From Bacteroidota bacterium (lineage in GTDB: Bacteria; Bacteroidota; Bacteroidia; Bacteroidales; Prolixibacteraceae), in contig JAMDDG010000341.1 of assembly GCA_023488865.1 (NCBI GenBank), forward strand, positions 1-10,355: a DNA stretch of 10,355 nucleotides, read 5' to 3'. The translations under genes and the position numbers were made by a program. Under the pieces are notes generated by a model, which had not been told where the DNA came from, did no database searches, and was given only the letters and a program-made list of their open reading frames with translations. This document shows positions 1 through 7,538 of the stretch, in pieces (the stretch's first letter is position 1; every line of letters begins with the position of its first letter).

Positions 1-1263
1 ATGACCCGCTTCCGCAGATTTTTTAAAATAGTCACCTGCCGAATATTTGTCCCGTTCAATCCACTCACCTGCCAGACAAATGCTGGCATATTGGTATTGG
101 GCTTCCAGGTTTCCCTTTTCTGCTGCCTTCCGATAATAATCGACTGCAGTCTTTATATTTTTCTCAACGCCTTCTCCAACTTCATAACGTTTTGCCATCA
201 ACACCATGGCATCGGCACTTCCGTTTAACGCTGCCTTTTTCAGCATTTCAACTCCATGGTAATCGGCTTGCTTCAGGTAGTAATTGGCCAGGGCCTCCTG
301 TGCCTCTGCAAATCCGCGATCAGCAGCCTTCTGATACAACTCCATGAAATCATCTTCGTTGGTCTCTTCATGGAGTTTACCCATCAGGAAGATTGCCTCG
401 GAGTAATCGGCATGGACAGCCTGTTCGAGGTATTTTTTAGCCTTGTCAAGATTCTTTTCAATTCCCAATCCCAGAAGATAGAGCTTTCCCATTTTAAGGG
501 CAACCTCCGAAGTAACGTCCCCATCAATTTTATTGAGCCATTCCAGGCTTTGCTCAATGTTTTTTTCAACACCTTTTCCTTCATACAAAAATAAGCCAAC
601 CTTTTGGTAAGCAGGCTCATATCCACCCGTGGCAGCTTTGAGGTACCACTCATAAGCTTTTTCCAATTTTACCGGGACAGTCAAACCCTGCTCAAAAATC
701 TCTCCAACTTTGTAAACAGCAGGCAGATATCCCTCCTTTGCGGAAGCATACCAATAGTCTACGGCTTCGTTAGTGTCTTTGTACCCTCCATCTCCTGAAT
801 AGAGAAGACGTCCATAGTTATATTTGGCAACTTTATCGCCGCGTTCTGCGCCTCTTTCATACCACTCAAAAGCCTTTGTCATATCGACAGGAAGGCCTTC
901 GCCTTTCTCACGCATACTTCCAATGTAATTACACGCCTCAATACCCCCGGCCCTGGCTGATTCAAGAAAGAACCTGACAGAATCAGCATAAGACTGATCG
1001 CGTCCTTCCCCAACATAATATTTAATTCCGATTTCGAGTGCAGCTTTCACAAAATCCTGTTGATAATCCGATTCGAACAAATCAACAGCCTGGTTAACTG
1101 ACTGAGAGTGCTTAAAAAGATCAAGGAAAATCATCGCAGGTTTAAACCCTGACCCGATACTTTTCTCAATCCTTTTGATACCCTTTTCAGTTTTTCCCTT
1201 TTCCAGAATTTCAATCCCTCGTCTGAAATTTCGGGGATATGTTTTAAATATTTCTTTGTTCAT
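1..1263 (-). CDS. Sel1-repeat (SLR/TPR-like) protein, C-terminus cut by window edge
   Basis: An uninterrupted minus-strand frame runs from an ATG at 1263 to base 1 (421 codons, no stop). The protein is built of about ten Sel1-like repeats of 33-37 residues, starting near residue 75. Each has the usual pattern of a small/aromatic helix, a G-x-G turn, then an A-x-x-W/Y-Y-x-K-A-A-x-x-G helix. Clear examples lie near residues 109-145 (EKGEGLPVDMTKAFEWYERG), 145-180, 181-216, 217-250 and 350-385 (GEGVEKNIKTAVDYYRKAAE). The unit near 288-318 has lost its G-x-G turn and is degenerate. The first 70 residues are not clearly repeats. No signal peptide or membrane segment is visible, so the visible part is probably cytoplasmic. 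Sel1 arrays form alpha-solenoids that scaffold protein-protein contacts; partners cannot be inferred here. The gene has its own upstream region and is not in an operon with the HD gene, which is divergent. Confidence 0.9.
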   Translation of the reverse strand, partial: MNKEIFKTYPRNFRRGIEILEKGKTEKGIKRIEKSIGSGFKPAMIFLDLFKHSQSVNQAVDLFESDYQQDFVKAALEIGIKYYVGEGRDQSYADSVRFFLESARAGGIEACNYIGSMREKGEGLPVDMTKAFEWYERGAERGDKVAKYNYGRLLYSGDGGYKDTNEAVDYWYASAKEGYLPAVYKVGEIFEQGLTVPVKLEKAYEWYLKAATGGYEPAYQKVGLFLYEGKGVEKNIEQSLEWLNKIDGDVTSEVALKMGKLYLLGLGIEKNLDKAKKYLEQAVHADYSEAIFLMGKLHEETNEDDFMELYQKAADRGFAEAQEALANYYLKQADYHGVEMLKKAALNGSADAMVLMAKRYEVGEGVEKNIKTAVDYYRKAAEKGNLEAQYQYASICLAGEWIERDKYSAGDYFKKSAEAGH

Positions 1264-1475
1264 CTGAAAGTTATTTGTTTTTTAATCATCCCGGTTTATC
1301 GGGAGAAATCGAAAATATTGATATTCAAGATTTAATGAGAATATCCTACTAAAATATCTAATCGGGTCTAAAAATAGCGATTAACATAGAATCTATACCA
1401 TTTGAAAGAGCTAAAAAACAATATATGAATTCTTTTGTTTTATTTTGACAGCAGAATATATTTCAATGACCAATA
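1264..1475. other. Divergent intergenic region between Sel1 and HD genes
   Basis: This 212-base AT-rich gap must contain promoters for both flanking genes. No exact TAnnTTTG element was found. The nearest minus-strand match is TATTTTCG at 1310-1317 (one mismatch). On the plus side TATTTTG at 1441-1447 is one base short of the consensus. A small GC-rich inverted repeat (TCCCG, six-base loop, CGGGA) lies at 1289-1304. It would fall in the leader of the Sel1 transcript if that starts near 1310. No T-run follows it, so it is not an intrinsic terminator. Confidence 0.4.
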
Positions 1476-2039
1476 ATGATGACAAGTACCCTGAAAGTTA
1501 TGGATCCGATAGTTTTGATCTCAAAATATTACAAACCAAAGTCGAAAGCTTACCAAATTCTTATCGACCATAGTCAGATGGTAACGTACAAGGCTTTGAA
1601 AATAGCGCTGAAGCACCCGGAGTTAAATCCGGATCTTAAATTTATCGAGGAGGCAGCCATGATCCATGATATTGGTATTTTTATGACCAATGCACCCAAT
1701 CTCTTCTGCTTTGGTGATTACCCATATCTTGCCCACGGCTATCTTGGTTGCAGTCTTATTACAAGTTTAGGGTTTCCTGAACACGGATTAGTTTGTGAAA
1801 GACATACAGGGGTAGGAATTACGAAAGAAGAGATTATCGAAAAGAAACTGCCTCTACCCTACCGCGACCTGATTCCGGAGACGGTGGAAGAGCAAATAAT
1901 TGCATTTGCCGATAAGTTCTATTCAAAAAGCAGGGATATTCTCAAAGAAAAGCCTCTGAAAGAAGTCAGAATGTCAATTTCAAAATTTGGAAAATCCAAA
2001 ACAGATCGCTTTGAGGAGTGGTGCGAACTTTTTCTTTAA
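1476..2039 (+). CDS. HD-domain metal-dependent phosphohydrolase (HDIG-type), substrate unknown
   Basis: The protein has 187 residues counted from the first ATG. The HD-superfamily metal-site pattern is complete: H32 (in IDHSQ), the H64-D65 doublet followed by IGIF (in AAMIHDIGIF), H87, H110 (in ERHTG) and D146 (in AFADKF). This predicts a soluble cytoplasmic phosphohydrolase binding one or two divalent metals. The family hydrolyses nucleotides, cyclic dinucleotides or other phosphate esters, and the sequence does not say which. The single-domain architecture and length fit the small HD proteins common in Bacteroidota. The start is uncertain. ATG codons occur at 1476, 1479 and 1500; the one at 1500 (residue 9, MDPIVLISKYY) resembles how relatives begin as I recall them, so the true product may be 179 residues. 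The gene converges on lptD with 9 bases between stops and no terminator. Confidence 0.85.
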   Translation: MMTSTLKVMDPIVLISKYYKPKSKAYQILIDHSQMVTYKALKIALKHPELNPDLKFIEEAAMIHDIGIFMTNAPNLFCFGDYPYLAHGYLGCSLITSLGFPEHGLVCERHTGVGITKEEIIEKKLPLPYRDLIPETVEEQIIAFADKFYSKSRDILKEKPLKEVRMSISKFGKSKTDRFEEWCELFL

Positions 2040-2048
2040 AATTTAGGT

Positions 2049-4775
2049 TTAATATTGCTGCTTGTCGTAGAAACTCTCCTGTTTGCTTAATTTTAAATCC
2101 TGAAGCATGGCCGCGGTAGCCCTGATTGTAAAGCTGTAACTCTGGCGGTATCCAAACGGAACAAGATTGAGCGACATTTGAAAACAGTGCATATCCCTGA
2201 AAACATTAAATTGGGTAAAGGATACTTCCATTTTTTGAATATCCAATCCGGAAGAAAATCCGATCTGCCAATTTTTAGTTAAACTGATATTCCCATTAAA
2301 TTCAACGGTCTGATTAACAGATGGATTTGCGACAGGATTGGGTTTGCTGTACCTTAAACTATAATCGAAGCGAAAATCCCAGGGAATACTAAAATCTGCA
2401 TATTCCGGAATATCCGGATAATTTTTCCTCGCATTGTCGATGATTTTCTGGTCTTCAGATTTCTCAGCGGGTTTTCCATCTGTGCCTGCTGCAGCTGCTG
2501 TTTTTTGGTTTTCTTCCTCTTTCGACTTTGATTTGAATGAATATCCAAACGACATATTGGCGCTGGTTAACCGGGCTAATTTTTTTGTTTTCGCAAACTC
2601 AAAAACATTGATCAGGTGCCCGTTTTCGTATGCATAAGGATCCATAATGGCACCCATGTTTACATCAATTCCAGCCACTTTTGTGCGGGCTGTAATATTA
2701 ATATTGGATAAGTTAAGTGAATCAGCTGCAAGATTATAGGAAGAAGAGATAGAAAACTGGTCGAGCAATTTTATTTTTTTGTATTTCTCTTTAGAAGTGG
2801 TATCGCTTCTATTTAACATCTTCATCTCTAATGTATTATTCAAATTCAAGCCAATTGACCCTGATCTGCCTGCTCCGGCTGTTCCATAAATGGCCCCTTC
2901 GTGGTAAGGATATCTTAAGGATACGGGCCGGCCTTTGTCGTCAAAATATTCAATGTTCCCGTACATTCCGTAACCGGGATTACTAAAATCGGGTTGCATG
3001 CTGAAACTTATGCTTGGTGTCATCACATGCCTGATCCCCACGATATTTGACTTTGGATTTCGCGGCATGAAATCACCATATATTTTTGTAGAGGCACCCA
3101 CACTAACAGAATAATCGAAATCACGGGTGAACCCAAAAATTGTATCTGTCGTTACGACCATTTTTTTAACAGGATCAAACGCTTTTCTAATCTGTTGTGT
3201 GTACCATCTTTCATTATAGTTAAATGATGGACTGACGGTTATAAACTTTAACGCTTTAAAAGAAGTACTGATAGGAATGCTTTGTTTAATTCCATTCTGC
3301 CAGTCTTTTGTTAAATTGGATCCAAAAAGTTTGTACTCTTTTGTGTTAATGGAATTTTGCATATCAAAATTATAGCTCATCCCTATTTTTTCATACCATT
3401 TTTCTTTCCCGGAAGAATTTTTGGATTTAAAAGGATACATACGGTTAACGCTAAATGTCATTTGAGGCAAAGTCAAATTGATGGTAGTATCCCGGCTGTT
3501 CTGAGAGTGGCGAAAATTGGCAGACATCGCAAAAGGAGTGTTTTCCCAACGTCGCGAATAGGAAATACTCGATTGTTTGGTATTGGTAAGATAGTTCTGT
3601 AATGAGTAGGAATTGTTCTGATCATACTGACTTGTCGAAAAGTTAACACTGGCGCTGAAAGTTTGGTTGGGGCTCGCCTTTGAATCCATCGAATGGTTCC
3701 AGGTAATCGCAAAATCATTCTGAATTTTATAATCCGGCAATCCTTTATCCCCAAAAACATTTTTGTAAAAATTGATGTCCAGTCCTCCACTAAACTTGTA
3801 TCGAAGACGATAATTGGTATGCATCTTAATCCCCCTGGAACCCTTTGAAAAAATGTCCCCTCTCAATGCAAGATCGAAATAATCATTGGCAGCCCAGTAA
3901 TATCCCATATCGCGCAGAAAGAATCCCCGGTTTATTTCATCCCCGTAAGTAGGCATCAAAAAACCGGAAGAATACTTGGGTGAATTTGGGAAAAACCCAA
4001 AAGGAATAAATAGGAAATAGATGGGAAGATCTTCCACCACCAGATAGGCAGGTCCTGTAACAATCTTTTTATTTGAAAGCACCTTGGCTTTCGTCATTTG
4101 AAGATAGAAATGAGGATGTTCGGCATCACAGGTTGTATATTTTCCATCCTTCATGTTGTAAGTTGAATCGTTCATTAGTTTTGTTTTTCCACTCTGAATG
4201 AAACCACCCTCCTGTTCTGTCACAACCCCATAAACAATACCTTTCTTTGTCAGAAAATTGTACCTTATTTCGTCTGCTTCAAATTCCTGCTGACCTTGTT
4301 TAAAGACCGGCTTACCAACTATTGCGCCGGTAGAGTCAGGTTTTCCGGTTGCATGGATCAGATTACTGTCCCTGTTCAACTCAATATAATCAGCGGTCAG
4401 TTCAATATCTTTGTATTTTACCTGACCATTCTTATACATATATATTTTGTTGGCTGTATTGTTGATCGTGATTTTGCCATCCGCTTTGTATTCAACCTCT
4501 GCATCAAAATCGTCTCCTTTTGTTTGGAGTTTGAGCGAATCTGAAGCAATTGAGTCTTTCTTTGAAACTGCAAGTAAATCCTTTACGGGCTTCTTAGCTT
4601 CCCCTGGCGAGGGCAATGGGGATTTTGCCTGTCTGATACTGATGGAACTTTTCTGAACCGGTTCCTGAGCAAAAACGTATGATTGCCAAAGCAGAATCAG
4701 TAGAAGTATGTATTTTAAAAATCGTATAGTGCCCAAATCTAAAGAATTAGATCGTTTTTTTAAACCAAATTTCAT
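2049..4775 (-). CDS. lptD: LptD/OstA-family LPS-assembly outer-membrane protein
   Basis: This is a 908-residue outer-membrane protein of the Bacteroidota LptD type. Residues about 20-35 form a hydrophobic signal peptide with a likely cleavage site at VFA|Q (A36/Q37). Residues about 40-90 are a Ser/Lys/Pro-rich linker. An OstA/LptA-like beta-jellyroll follows (about 92-235), including repeated strand patterns such as ITINNTANKIYMYKNGQVKY and the family-like TTCDAEHPHFYL near 214-225. From about 250 to the C-terminus the sequence is a large beta-barrel with alternating aromatic strands. LptD with its lipoprotein partner inserts lipopolysaccharide into the outer leaflet; LptE is not in this window. 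A low-complexity E/K/A-rich insert near residues 755-785 is probably an exposed loop. A -7 promoter element sits 16 bases before the start. The gene is divergent from the amidase and convergent with the HD gene. Confidence 0.9.
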   Translation of the reverse strand: MKFGLKKRSNSLDLGTIRFLKYILLLILLWQSYVFAQEPVQKSSISIRQAKSPLPSPGEAKKPVKDLLAVSKKDSIASDSLKLQTKGDDFDAEVEYKADGKITINNTANKIYMYKNGQVKYKDIELTADYIELNRDSNLIHATGKPDSTGAIVGKPVFKQGQQEFEADEIRYNFLTKKGIVYGVVTEQEGGFIQSGKTKLMNDSTYNMKDGKYTTCDAEHPHFYLQMTKAKVLSNKKIVTGPAYLVVEDLPIYFLFIPFGFFPNSPKYSSGFLMPTYGDEINRGFFLRDMGYYWAANDYFDLALRGDIFSKGSRGIKMHTNYRLRYKFSGGLDINFYKNVFGDKGLPDYKIQNDFAITWNHSMDSKASPNQTFSASVNFSTSQYDQNNSYSLQNYLTNTKQSSISYSRRWENTPFAMSANFRHSQNSRDTTINLTLPQMTFSVNRMYPFKSKNSSGKEKWYEKIGMSYNFDMQNSINTKEYKLFGSNLTKDWQNGIKQSIPISTSFKALKFITVSPSFNYNERWYTQQIRKAFDPVKKMVVTTDTIFGFTRDFDYSVSVGASTKIYGDFMPRNPKSNIVGIRHVMTPSISFSMQPDFSNPGYGMYGNIEYFDDKGRPVSLRYPYHEGAIYGTAGAGRSGSIGLNLNNTLEMKMLNRSDTTSKEKYKKIKLLDQFSISSSYNLAADSLNLSNINITARTKVAGIDVNMGAIMDPYAYENGHLINVFEFAKTKKLARLTSANMSFGYSFKSKSKEEENQKTAAAAGTDGKPAEKSEDQKIIDNARKNYPDIPEYADFSIPWDFRFDYSLRYSKPNPVANPSVNQTVEFNGNISLTKNWQIGFSSGLDIQKMEVSFTQFNVFRDMHCFQMSLNLVPFGYRQSYSFTIRATAAMLQDLKLSKQESFYDKQQY

Positions 4776-4791
4776 TGCCCGGTTTGTAGGG

Positions 4792-4799
4792 CAAAAGTA
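4792..4799 (-). promoter_or_regulatory. Bacteroidota -7 element for lptD
   Basis: On the minus strand the bases read TACTTTTG, an exact match to the Bacteroidota primary-sigma -7 consensus TAnnTTTG. It ends 16 bases before the lptD ATG at 4775, implying a very short leader. No clear TTTG -33 element is seen at the expected 17-23 base distance; CTTTTAG is the closest. The partial match lowers confidence. Confidence 0.5.
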
Positions 4800-4827
4800 A
4801 AAAATCCTACCGGACTAAAAGGGTTCA

Positions 4828-4856
4828 TTGATAAATAATTTAATCTTCTATTTTTG
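4828..4856 (+). promoter_or_regulatory. Bacteroidota promoter for the amidase gene
   Basis: TATTTTTG at 4849-4856 matches the TAnnTTTG -7 consensus exactly. TTG at 4828-4830 lies 18 bases upstream, within the 17-23 base range reported for the Bacteroidota -33 element. The -7 box ends 20 bases before the amidase ATG at 4877, so the leader should be only about 15 bases. No Shine-Dalgarno sequence is visible, as is usual in this phylum. Confidence 0.6.
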
Positions 4857-4876
4857 TATACGTTTGCATAAAAGCT

Positions 4877-5995
4877 ATGAGGTCAATTTTGGATAAAATG
4901 TCAGCTATCAGGAAGAAATTTGTTCTTCAGAACTGGGTTTGCCTATTCATTATCTTTTTTTGTGTTAATCCGACAGTTGTGGCCTTGCGCGTGAATGGTC
5001 CTGTAACCAAAACAGTGGTGATTGATGCCGGTCATGGTGGAAAAGATCCGGGTTCTATAGTCGGAGCTGCCAAAGAGAAAAATATTGTATTAGACATTGC
5101 CCTTAAGCTTGGAAGGCTAATCAGGCAAAATCAAAAGAACATCAAAGTTGTATATACCAGAGATGGGGATTATTATGTTCCTTTAATGGACCGGGCCCAG
5201 ATTGCCAATAAAATAAATGCGAACCTTTTTATTTCAATCCATGCTAATTATTGTGCCAGTCCGGCAATAAACGGAACAGAAACTTATGTATTGGGGCTGC
5301 ACAGAACCGAAGATAACTTAAATGTGGCCAAAAAAGAGAATAGTGTCATCTTACTGGAAGACGATTACACAACCCGTTACGAAGGATTTAATCCTAACCT
5401 TTCAGAATCCTACATCATGTTTGAATTGATCCAGGATACTTATTTGGATCAAAGTTTAAAGTTCGCAACCATTTTACAATCTAATTTCAAAAATCAGGCC
5501 CAAAGACATGACCGGGAAGTCCGACAAGCAGGGTTCCTCGTCTTACGAGAGACCGCGATGCCAAGTGTCCTTATTGAAACCGGTTATTTAAGCAACAAAA
5601 AAGAGAACAGTTTCCTCCTTTCAGATAGTGGAAGAAGCGAGATTGCACACTCTATTTATGGATCTTTGGTTAAATACCTGAATAAGATTGATGCGAAAAA
5701 CGAAAACACATTTACAGTTGATAACGCAACATCTGATAATAAAGTGACCTATGCCATCCAATTAGGGGTCTTTTCAAAGAGGATTGGTTTGGATTCCAAA
5801 GTATTTAAGGGAATATCACCCATAAAAGAGTTGATAAATAACGGAAAATACAAATATTTATGTTACGAGTCAGGGACATTAAATGAAACAAAGGCTTATC
5901 TTAGTGCTGTGACTAAATTTTTTCCGGATGCATTTATTGTTTCAGTTAAGAACAACCAAACCAGGATGATCTGGGATGGCAAACGCAAAAAATGA
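4877..5995 (+). CDS. N-acetylmuramoyl-L-alanine amidase (Amidase_3) with SPOR-like C-terminus
   Basis: This 372-residue zinc amidase cleaves the bond between N-acetylmuramic acid and L-alanine in peptidoglycan, a step in daughter-cell separation and wall turnover. A hydrophobic segment at about 18-36 should export it. The Amidase_3 domain spans about 45-270. Its zinc ligands are H53 (VVIDAGHGGKDPGS), E67 (AAKEKN) and H122 (FISIHAN), and the catalytic glutamate is E234 (VLIETGYLSN). Residues about 140-215 form an insert between the third ligand and the catalytic Glu. Such inserts block the active site in E. coli AmiB/AmiC-type enzymes, so regulation by an activator is possible (inference). Residues about 291-361 resemble a SPOR domain, which in other proteins binds denuded septal glycan. 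The start at 4877 fits the promoter spacing; ATG 4898 (residue 8) is an alternative that keeps the signal segment. Confidence 0.92.
   Translation: MRSILDKMSAIRKKFVLQNWVCLFIIFFCVNPTVVALRVNGPVTKTVVIDAGHGGKDPGSIVGAAKEKNIVLDIALKLGRLIRQNQKNIKVVYTRDGDYYVPLMDRAQIANKINANLFISIHANYCASPAINGTETYVLGLHRTEDNLNVAKKENSVILLEDDYTTRYEGFNPNLSESYIMFELIQDTYLDQSLKFATILQSNFKNQAQRHDREVRQAGFLVLRETAMPSVLIETGYLSNKKENSFLLSDSGRSEIAHSIYGSLVKYLNKIDAKNENTFTVDNATSDNKVTYAIQLGVFSKRIGLDSKVFKGISPIKELINNGKYKYLCYESGTLNETKAYLSAVTKFFPDAFIVSVKNNQTRMIWDGKRKK
5744..5956 (+). other. SPOR-like domain of the amidase
   Basis: Amidase residues about 290-360 begin VTYAIQLGVFSKRIG, which has the shape of a SPOR first strand (Y-x-I-Q-L-G-x-F). 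A V-x-K-G-I-S turn, an NGKYKYLCYESG strand, a helix and DAFIVSV follow. This matches the beta-alpha-beta-beta-alpha-beta order of SPOR folds. It also aligns without gaps to the C-terminus of the downstream MCE protein. Confidence 0.6.
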
Positions 5996-6110
5996 AGGCA
6001 TCACCAATAACTTGGTTGATCCGCGCTACATGCAAAATTTGTTTTTAATTGCACATGAAATCGAAGATCAGCGAAGCCAATACCCAGATATACCTTTTCA
6101 GTTGGGGTGA
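5976..6110 (+). CDS. Possible 44-residue small ORF overlapping the amidase end
   Basis: An ATG at 5976 opens a frame that overlaps the last 20 bases of the amidase and ends at TGA 6108-6110. The product (starting MANAKNEGITNN, with VDPRYMQNLFLIAHEIEDQR in the middle) has a balanced amino-acid composition and an amphipathic helix. I recognise no family. It may be a real small protein, a decayed gene remnant, or the natural continuation of the amidase: a +1 shift, or loss of one A from the A6 run at 5987-5992, would join the two frames. An 18-codon frame starting at the ATGA overlap (5992) is a weaker alternative. Chance occurrence cannot be excluded. Confidence 0.3.
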   Translation: MANAKNEGITNNLVDPRYMQNLFLIAHEIEDQRSQYPDIPFQLG

Positions 6111-6150
6111 ATATTGTCTCATGGGTATTTCATTTGATTTAAATCCTCTA

Positions 6151-6158
6151 TACCTTTG
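6151..6158 (+). promoter_or_regulatory. Bacteroidota -7 element for the MCE gene
   Basis: TACCTTTG matches TAnnTTTG exactly. A TTTG at 6133-6136 lies upstream but only 14 bases away, shorter than the usual 17-23. Transcription would begin near 6163, giving a leader of about 80-90 bases before the MCE start. This suggests the MCE gene can be transcribed apart from the amidase. Confidence 0.45.
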
Positions 6159-6251
6159 CAACATATTTAAACAACCATCCCTTCCTGATCAATTTAATGA
6201 GGTGAGTTTGTTGTTTTAAAAGTATTCAGTTATTAAATAAAATTGCAGCCT

Positions 6252-7511
6252 GTGAAAATTTCAAAGACGTCTAAAATTGGTATCGTATTGGTTATCAGCT
6301 TCACGGTATTAGTTTGGGGGATCAATTTTTTGAAAGGTCGCGATATTTTCAGGACAGAAAAGGTATACATAGCGCGATACAAGAATGTAAGTGGACTGGA
6401 AGCATCCACCGTCGTTCAACTCAACGGTTTAAAGATAGGTTATGTAAGGGAAATCTATTTTGCCGAAGATTTATCAGGAGATCTGATCGCAAAAATTGCT
6501 GTTTTTAATAAATTCCCGTTGCCCGTTGGGACTACAGCAGAAATCGCAAGTAGCGATCTTTTGGGCTCGAAGATTGTCAAATTAAATTTGGGTAAATCCG
6601 CTCAGTTTTATCACCACAACGACACAATCCCAACCAAGATTGAATCTGATTTTATGAGTCAGGTCTCCGAACAAATTGCGCCTATCAAAGCTAAAGCCGA
6701 GAGGTTGATTGTATCGCTGGATTCAATTGTGTCGGGAGTTTCTATTTTATTAAACAGTGAATCAAGAAGGAGCATCAATAAAAGCATCGAACAGATTAGC
6801 CTGACAATGGAAAATCTCGAACGGATTTCCAACGATTTAAGCGTTGTGGCGAGCGAACAGAAAAATAATCTCTCCGCATCAATCGTTAACCTCAAAAATC
6901 TTACTGAAAATTTGAACAATGATTCTAAGTCTTTGGGTATTGTTTTAAATAATTTTTCGACCATCAGTGACTCAATCAATCCCGCCGAATTAAAATCGAC
7001 TTTGCATCATTTAAACAAGTCTGTTGCCGGACTCGAAACAATTCTCACCAATATAAACGAATCAAAAGGATCTCTTGGACTTCTGGTAAGAGATTCGACT
7101 TTGTATGCCCGTTTGGCAGAATCAAGTGAAAATTTAAACCAGTTGCTTGTTGACCTGAAAAAGAACCCCCATCGTTATTTGAAATTTTCTGCTTTTGACT
7201 TTGGAAAAGAAGTTTATCTCACCCCCAAGGCAACTTTCAAGATTAATGAAAATATCGACTTTAAAGTTTTTTTATTCAGTACAAATGTTAAAATCCCTTT
7301 AGAATCCTCTGTATTCCAAGGAATTAGCAATTTAAGTGAAGTTCAAGAAGGATCGAAATTTTTTTACTTTGCAGGCGAAGATAAATCGTATGAAAAAATT
7401 AGAACGATTCTAAATAATGTGCAACTCTCTTTTCCTCAGGCATCTTTAAAAGCCTACCAGGGTAAAGAAGAAATATCTTTGAAAAAAGCTTTAAAAATTT
7501 GTTCAAAGTGA
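6252..7511 (+). CDS. MlaD/MCE-family lipid-transport protein with SPOR-like C-terminal extension
   Basis: An N-terminal anchor (WGINFLKG marks its end) is followed by one MCE domain (VYIARYKNVSGLEASTVVQL through LNLGKSAQ, about residues 35-118). A long helical, coiled-coil-like region reaches about residue 300, ending in the KKNPHRYLKFSAF motif where Bacteroidota MCE proteins, as I recall, usually stop. MCE proteins form hexameric rings or tubes that carry phospholipids between inner and outer membranes. The remaining 100 residues (about 320-419) are an extra domain resembling the amidase's SPOR-like C-terminus. The longest open frame begins at TTG 6243, but GTG 6252 gives MKISKTSKIGIVL, which fits the family start better; no ATG is available. 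Residue numbers here count from GTG. It follows the amidase on the same strand after 256 bases that hold a possible promoter. Confidence 0.88.
   Translation: MKISKTSKIGIVLVISFTVLVWGINFLKGRDIFRTEKVYIARYKNVSGLEASTVVQLNGLKIGYVREIYFAEDLSGDLIAKIAVFNKFPLPVGTTAEIASSDLLGSKIVKLNLGKSAQFYHHNDTIPTKIESDFMSQVSEQIAPIKAKAERLIVSLDSIVSGVSILLNSESRRSINKSIEQISLTMENLERISNDLSVVASEQKNNLSASIVNLKNLTENLNNDSKSLGIVLNNFSTISDSINPAELKSTLHHLNKSVAGLETILTNINESKGSLGLLVRDSTLYARLAESSENLNQLLVDLKKNPHRYLKFSAFDFGKEVYLTPKATFKINENIDFKVFLFSTNVKIPLESSVFQGISNLSEVQEGSKFFYFAGEDKSYEKIRTILNNVQLSFPQASLKAYQGKEEISLKKALKICSK
7254..7472 (+). other. C-terminal SPOR-like extension of the MCE protein
   Basis: This segment, after the usual end of the MCE helical region, aligns by eye without gaps to amidase residues about 291-361. 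I count about 18 identities in 71 positions, including a V-F-(K/Q)-G-I-S block, an F-P-x-A block and matching strand and helix spacing. The similarity suggests homologous domains. The first strand is less canonical (DFKVFLFSTNVKIP) than in the amidase. Confidence 0.55.
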
Positions 7512-7517
7512 TGGTTG

Positions 7518-7538
7518 AATTAATCTTTTTAATTAATT
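7518..7538 (+). terminator. Weak A/T-only hairpin after the MCE gene
   Basis: Arms AATTAAT and ATTAATT flank a seven-base loop CTTTTTA, beginning seven bases after the MCE stop. The stem has no G:C pairs and no clean T-run follows, so it would terminate poorly if at all. Confidence 0.2.

Noticed and set aside
256..798. Plus- and minus-strand frames of 60-110 codons within the left-end gene
   Set aside because: They overlap the continuous 421-codon Sel1-repeat frame, whose repeat pattern is unmistakable. They are shadows in other frames.
1289..1304. GC-rich inverted repeat with 5-base arms between the Sel1 and HD genes
   Set aside because: It has no T-run on either strand in the right place and lies between divergent genes, where no terminator is needed. 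It is too short to claim a regulatory RNA.
1381..1450. TTTG and TATTTTG motifs as a promoter for the HD gene
   Set aside because: The -7 match lacks one base of the TAnnTTTG spacing and the -33 partner is not at the right distance.
3357..3790. Frames of 80-105 codons inside lptD on both strands
   Set aside because: They lie wholly within the beta-barrel coding sequence and show no domain pattern of their own.
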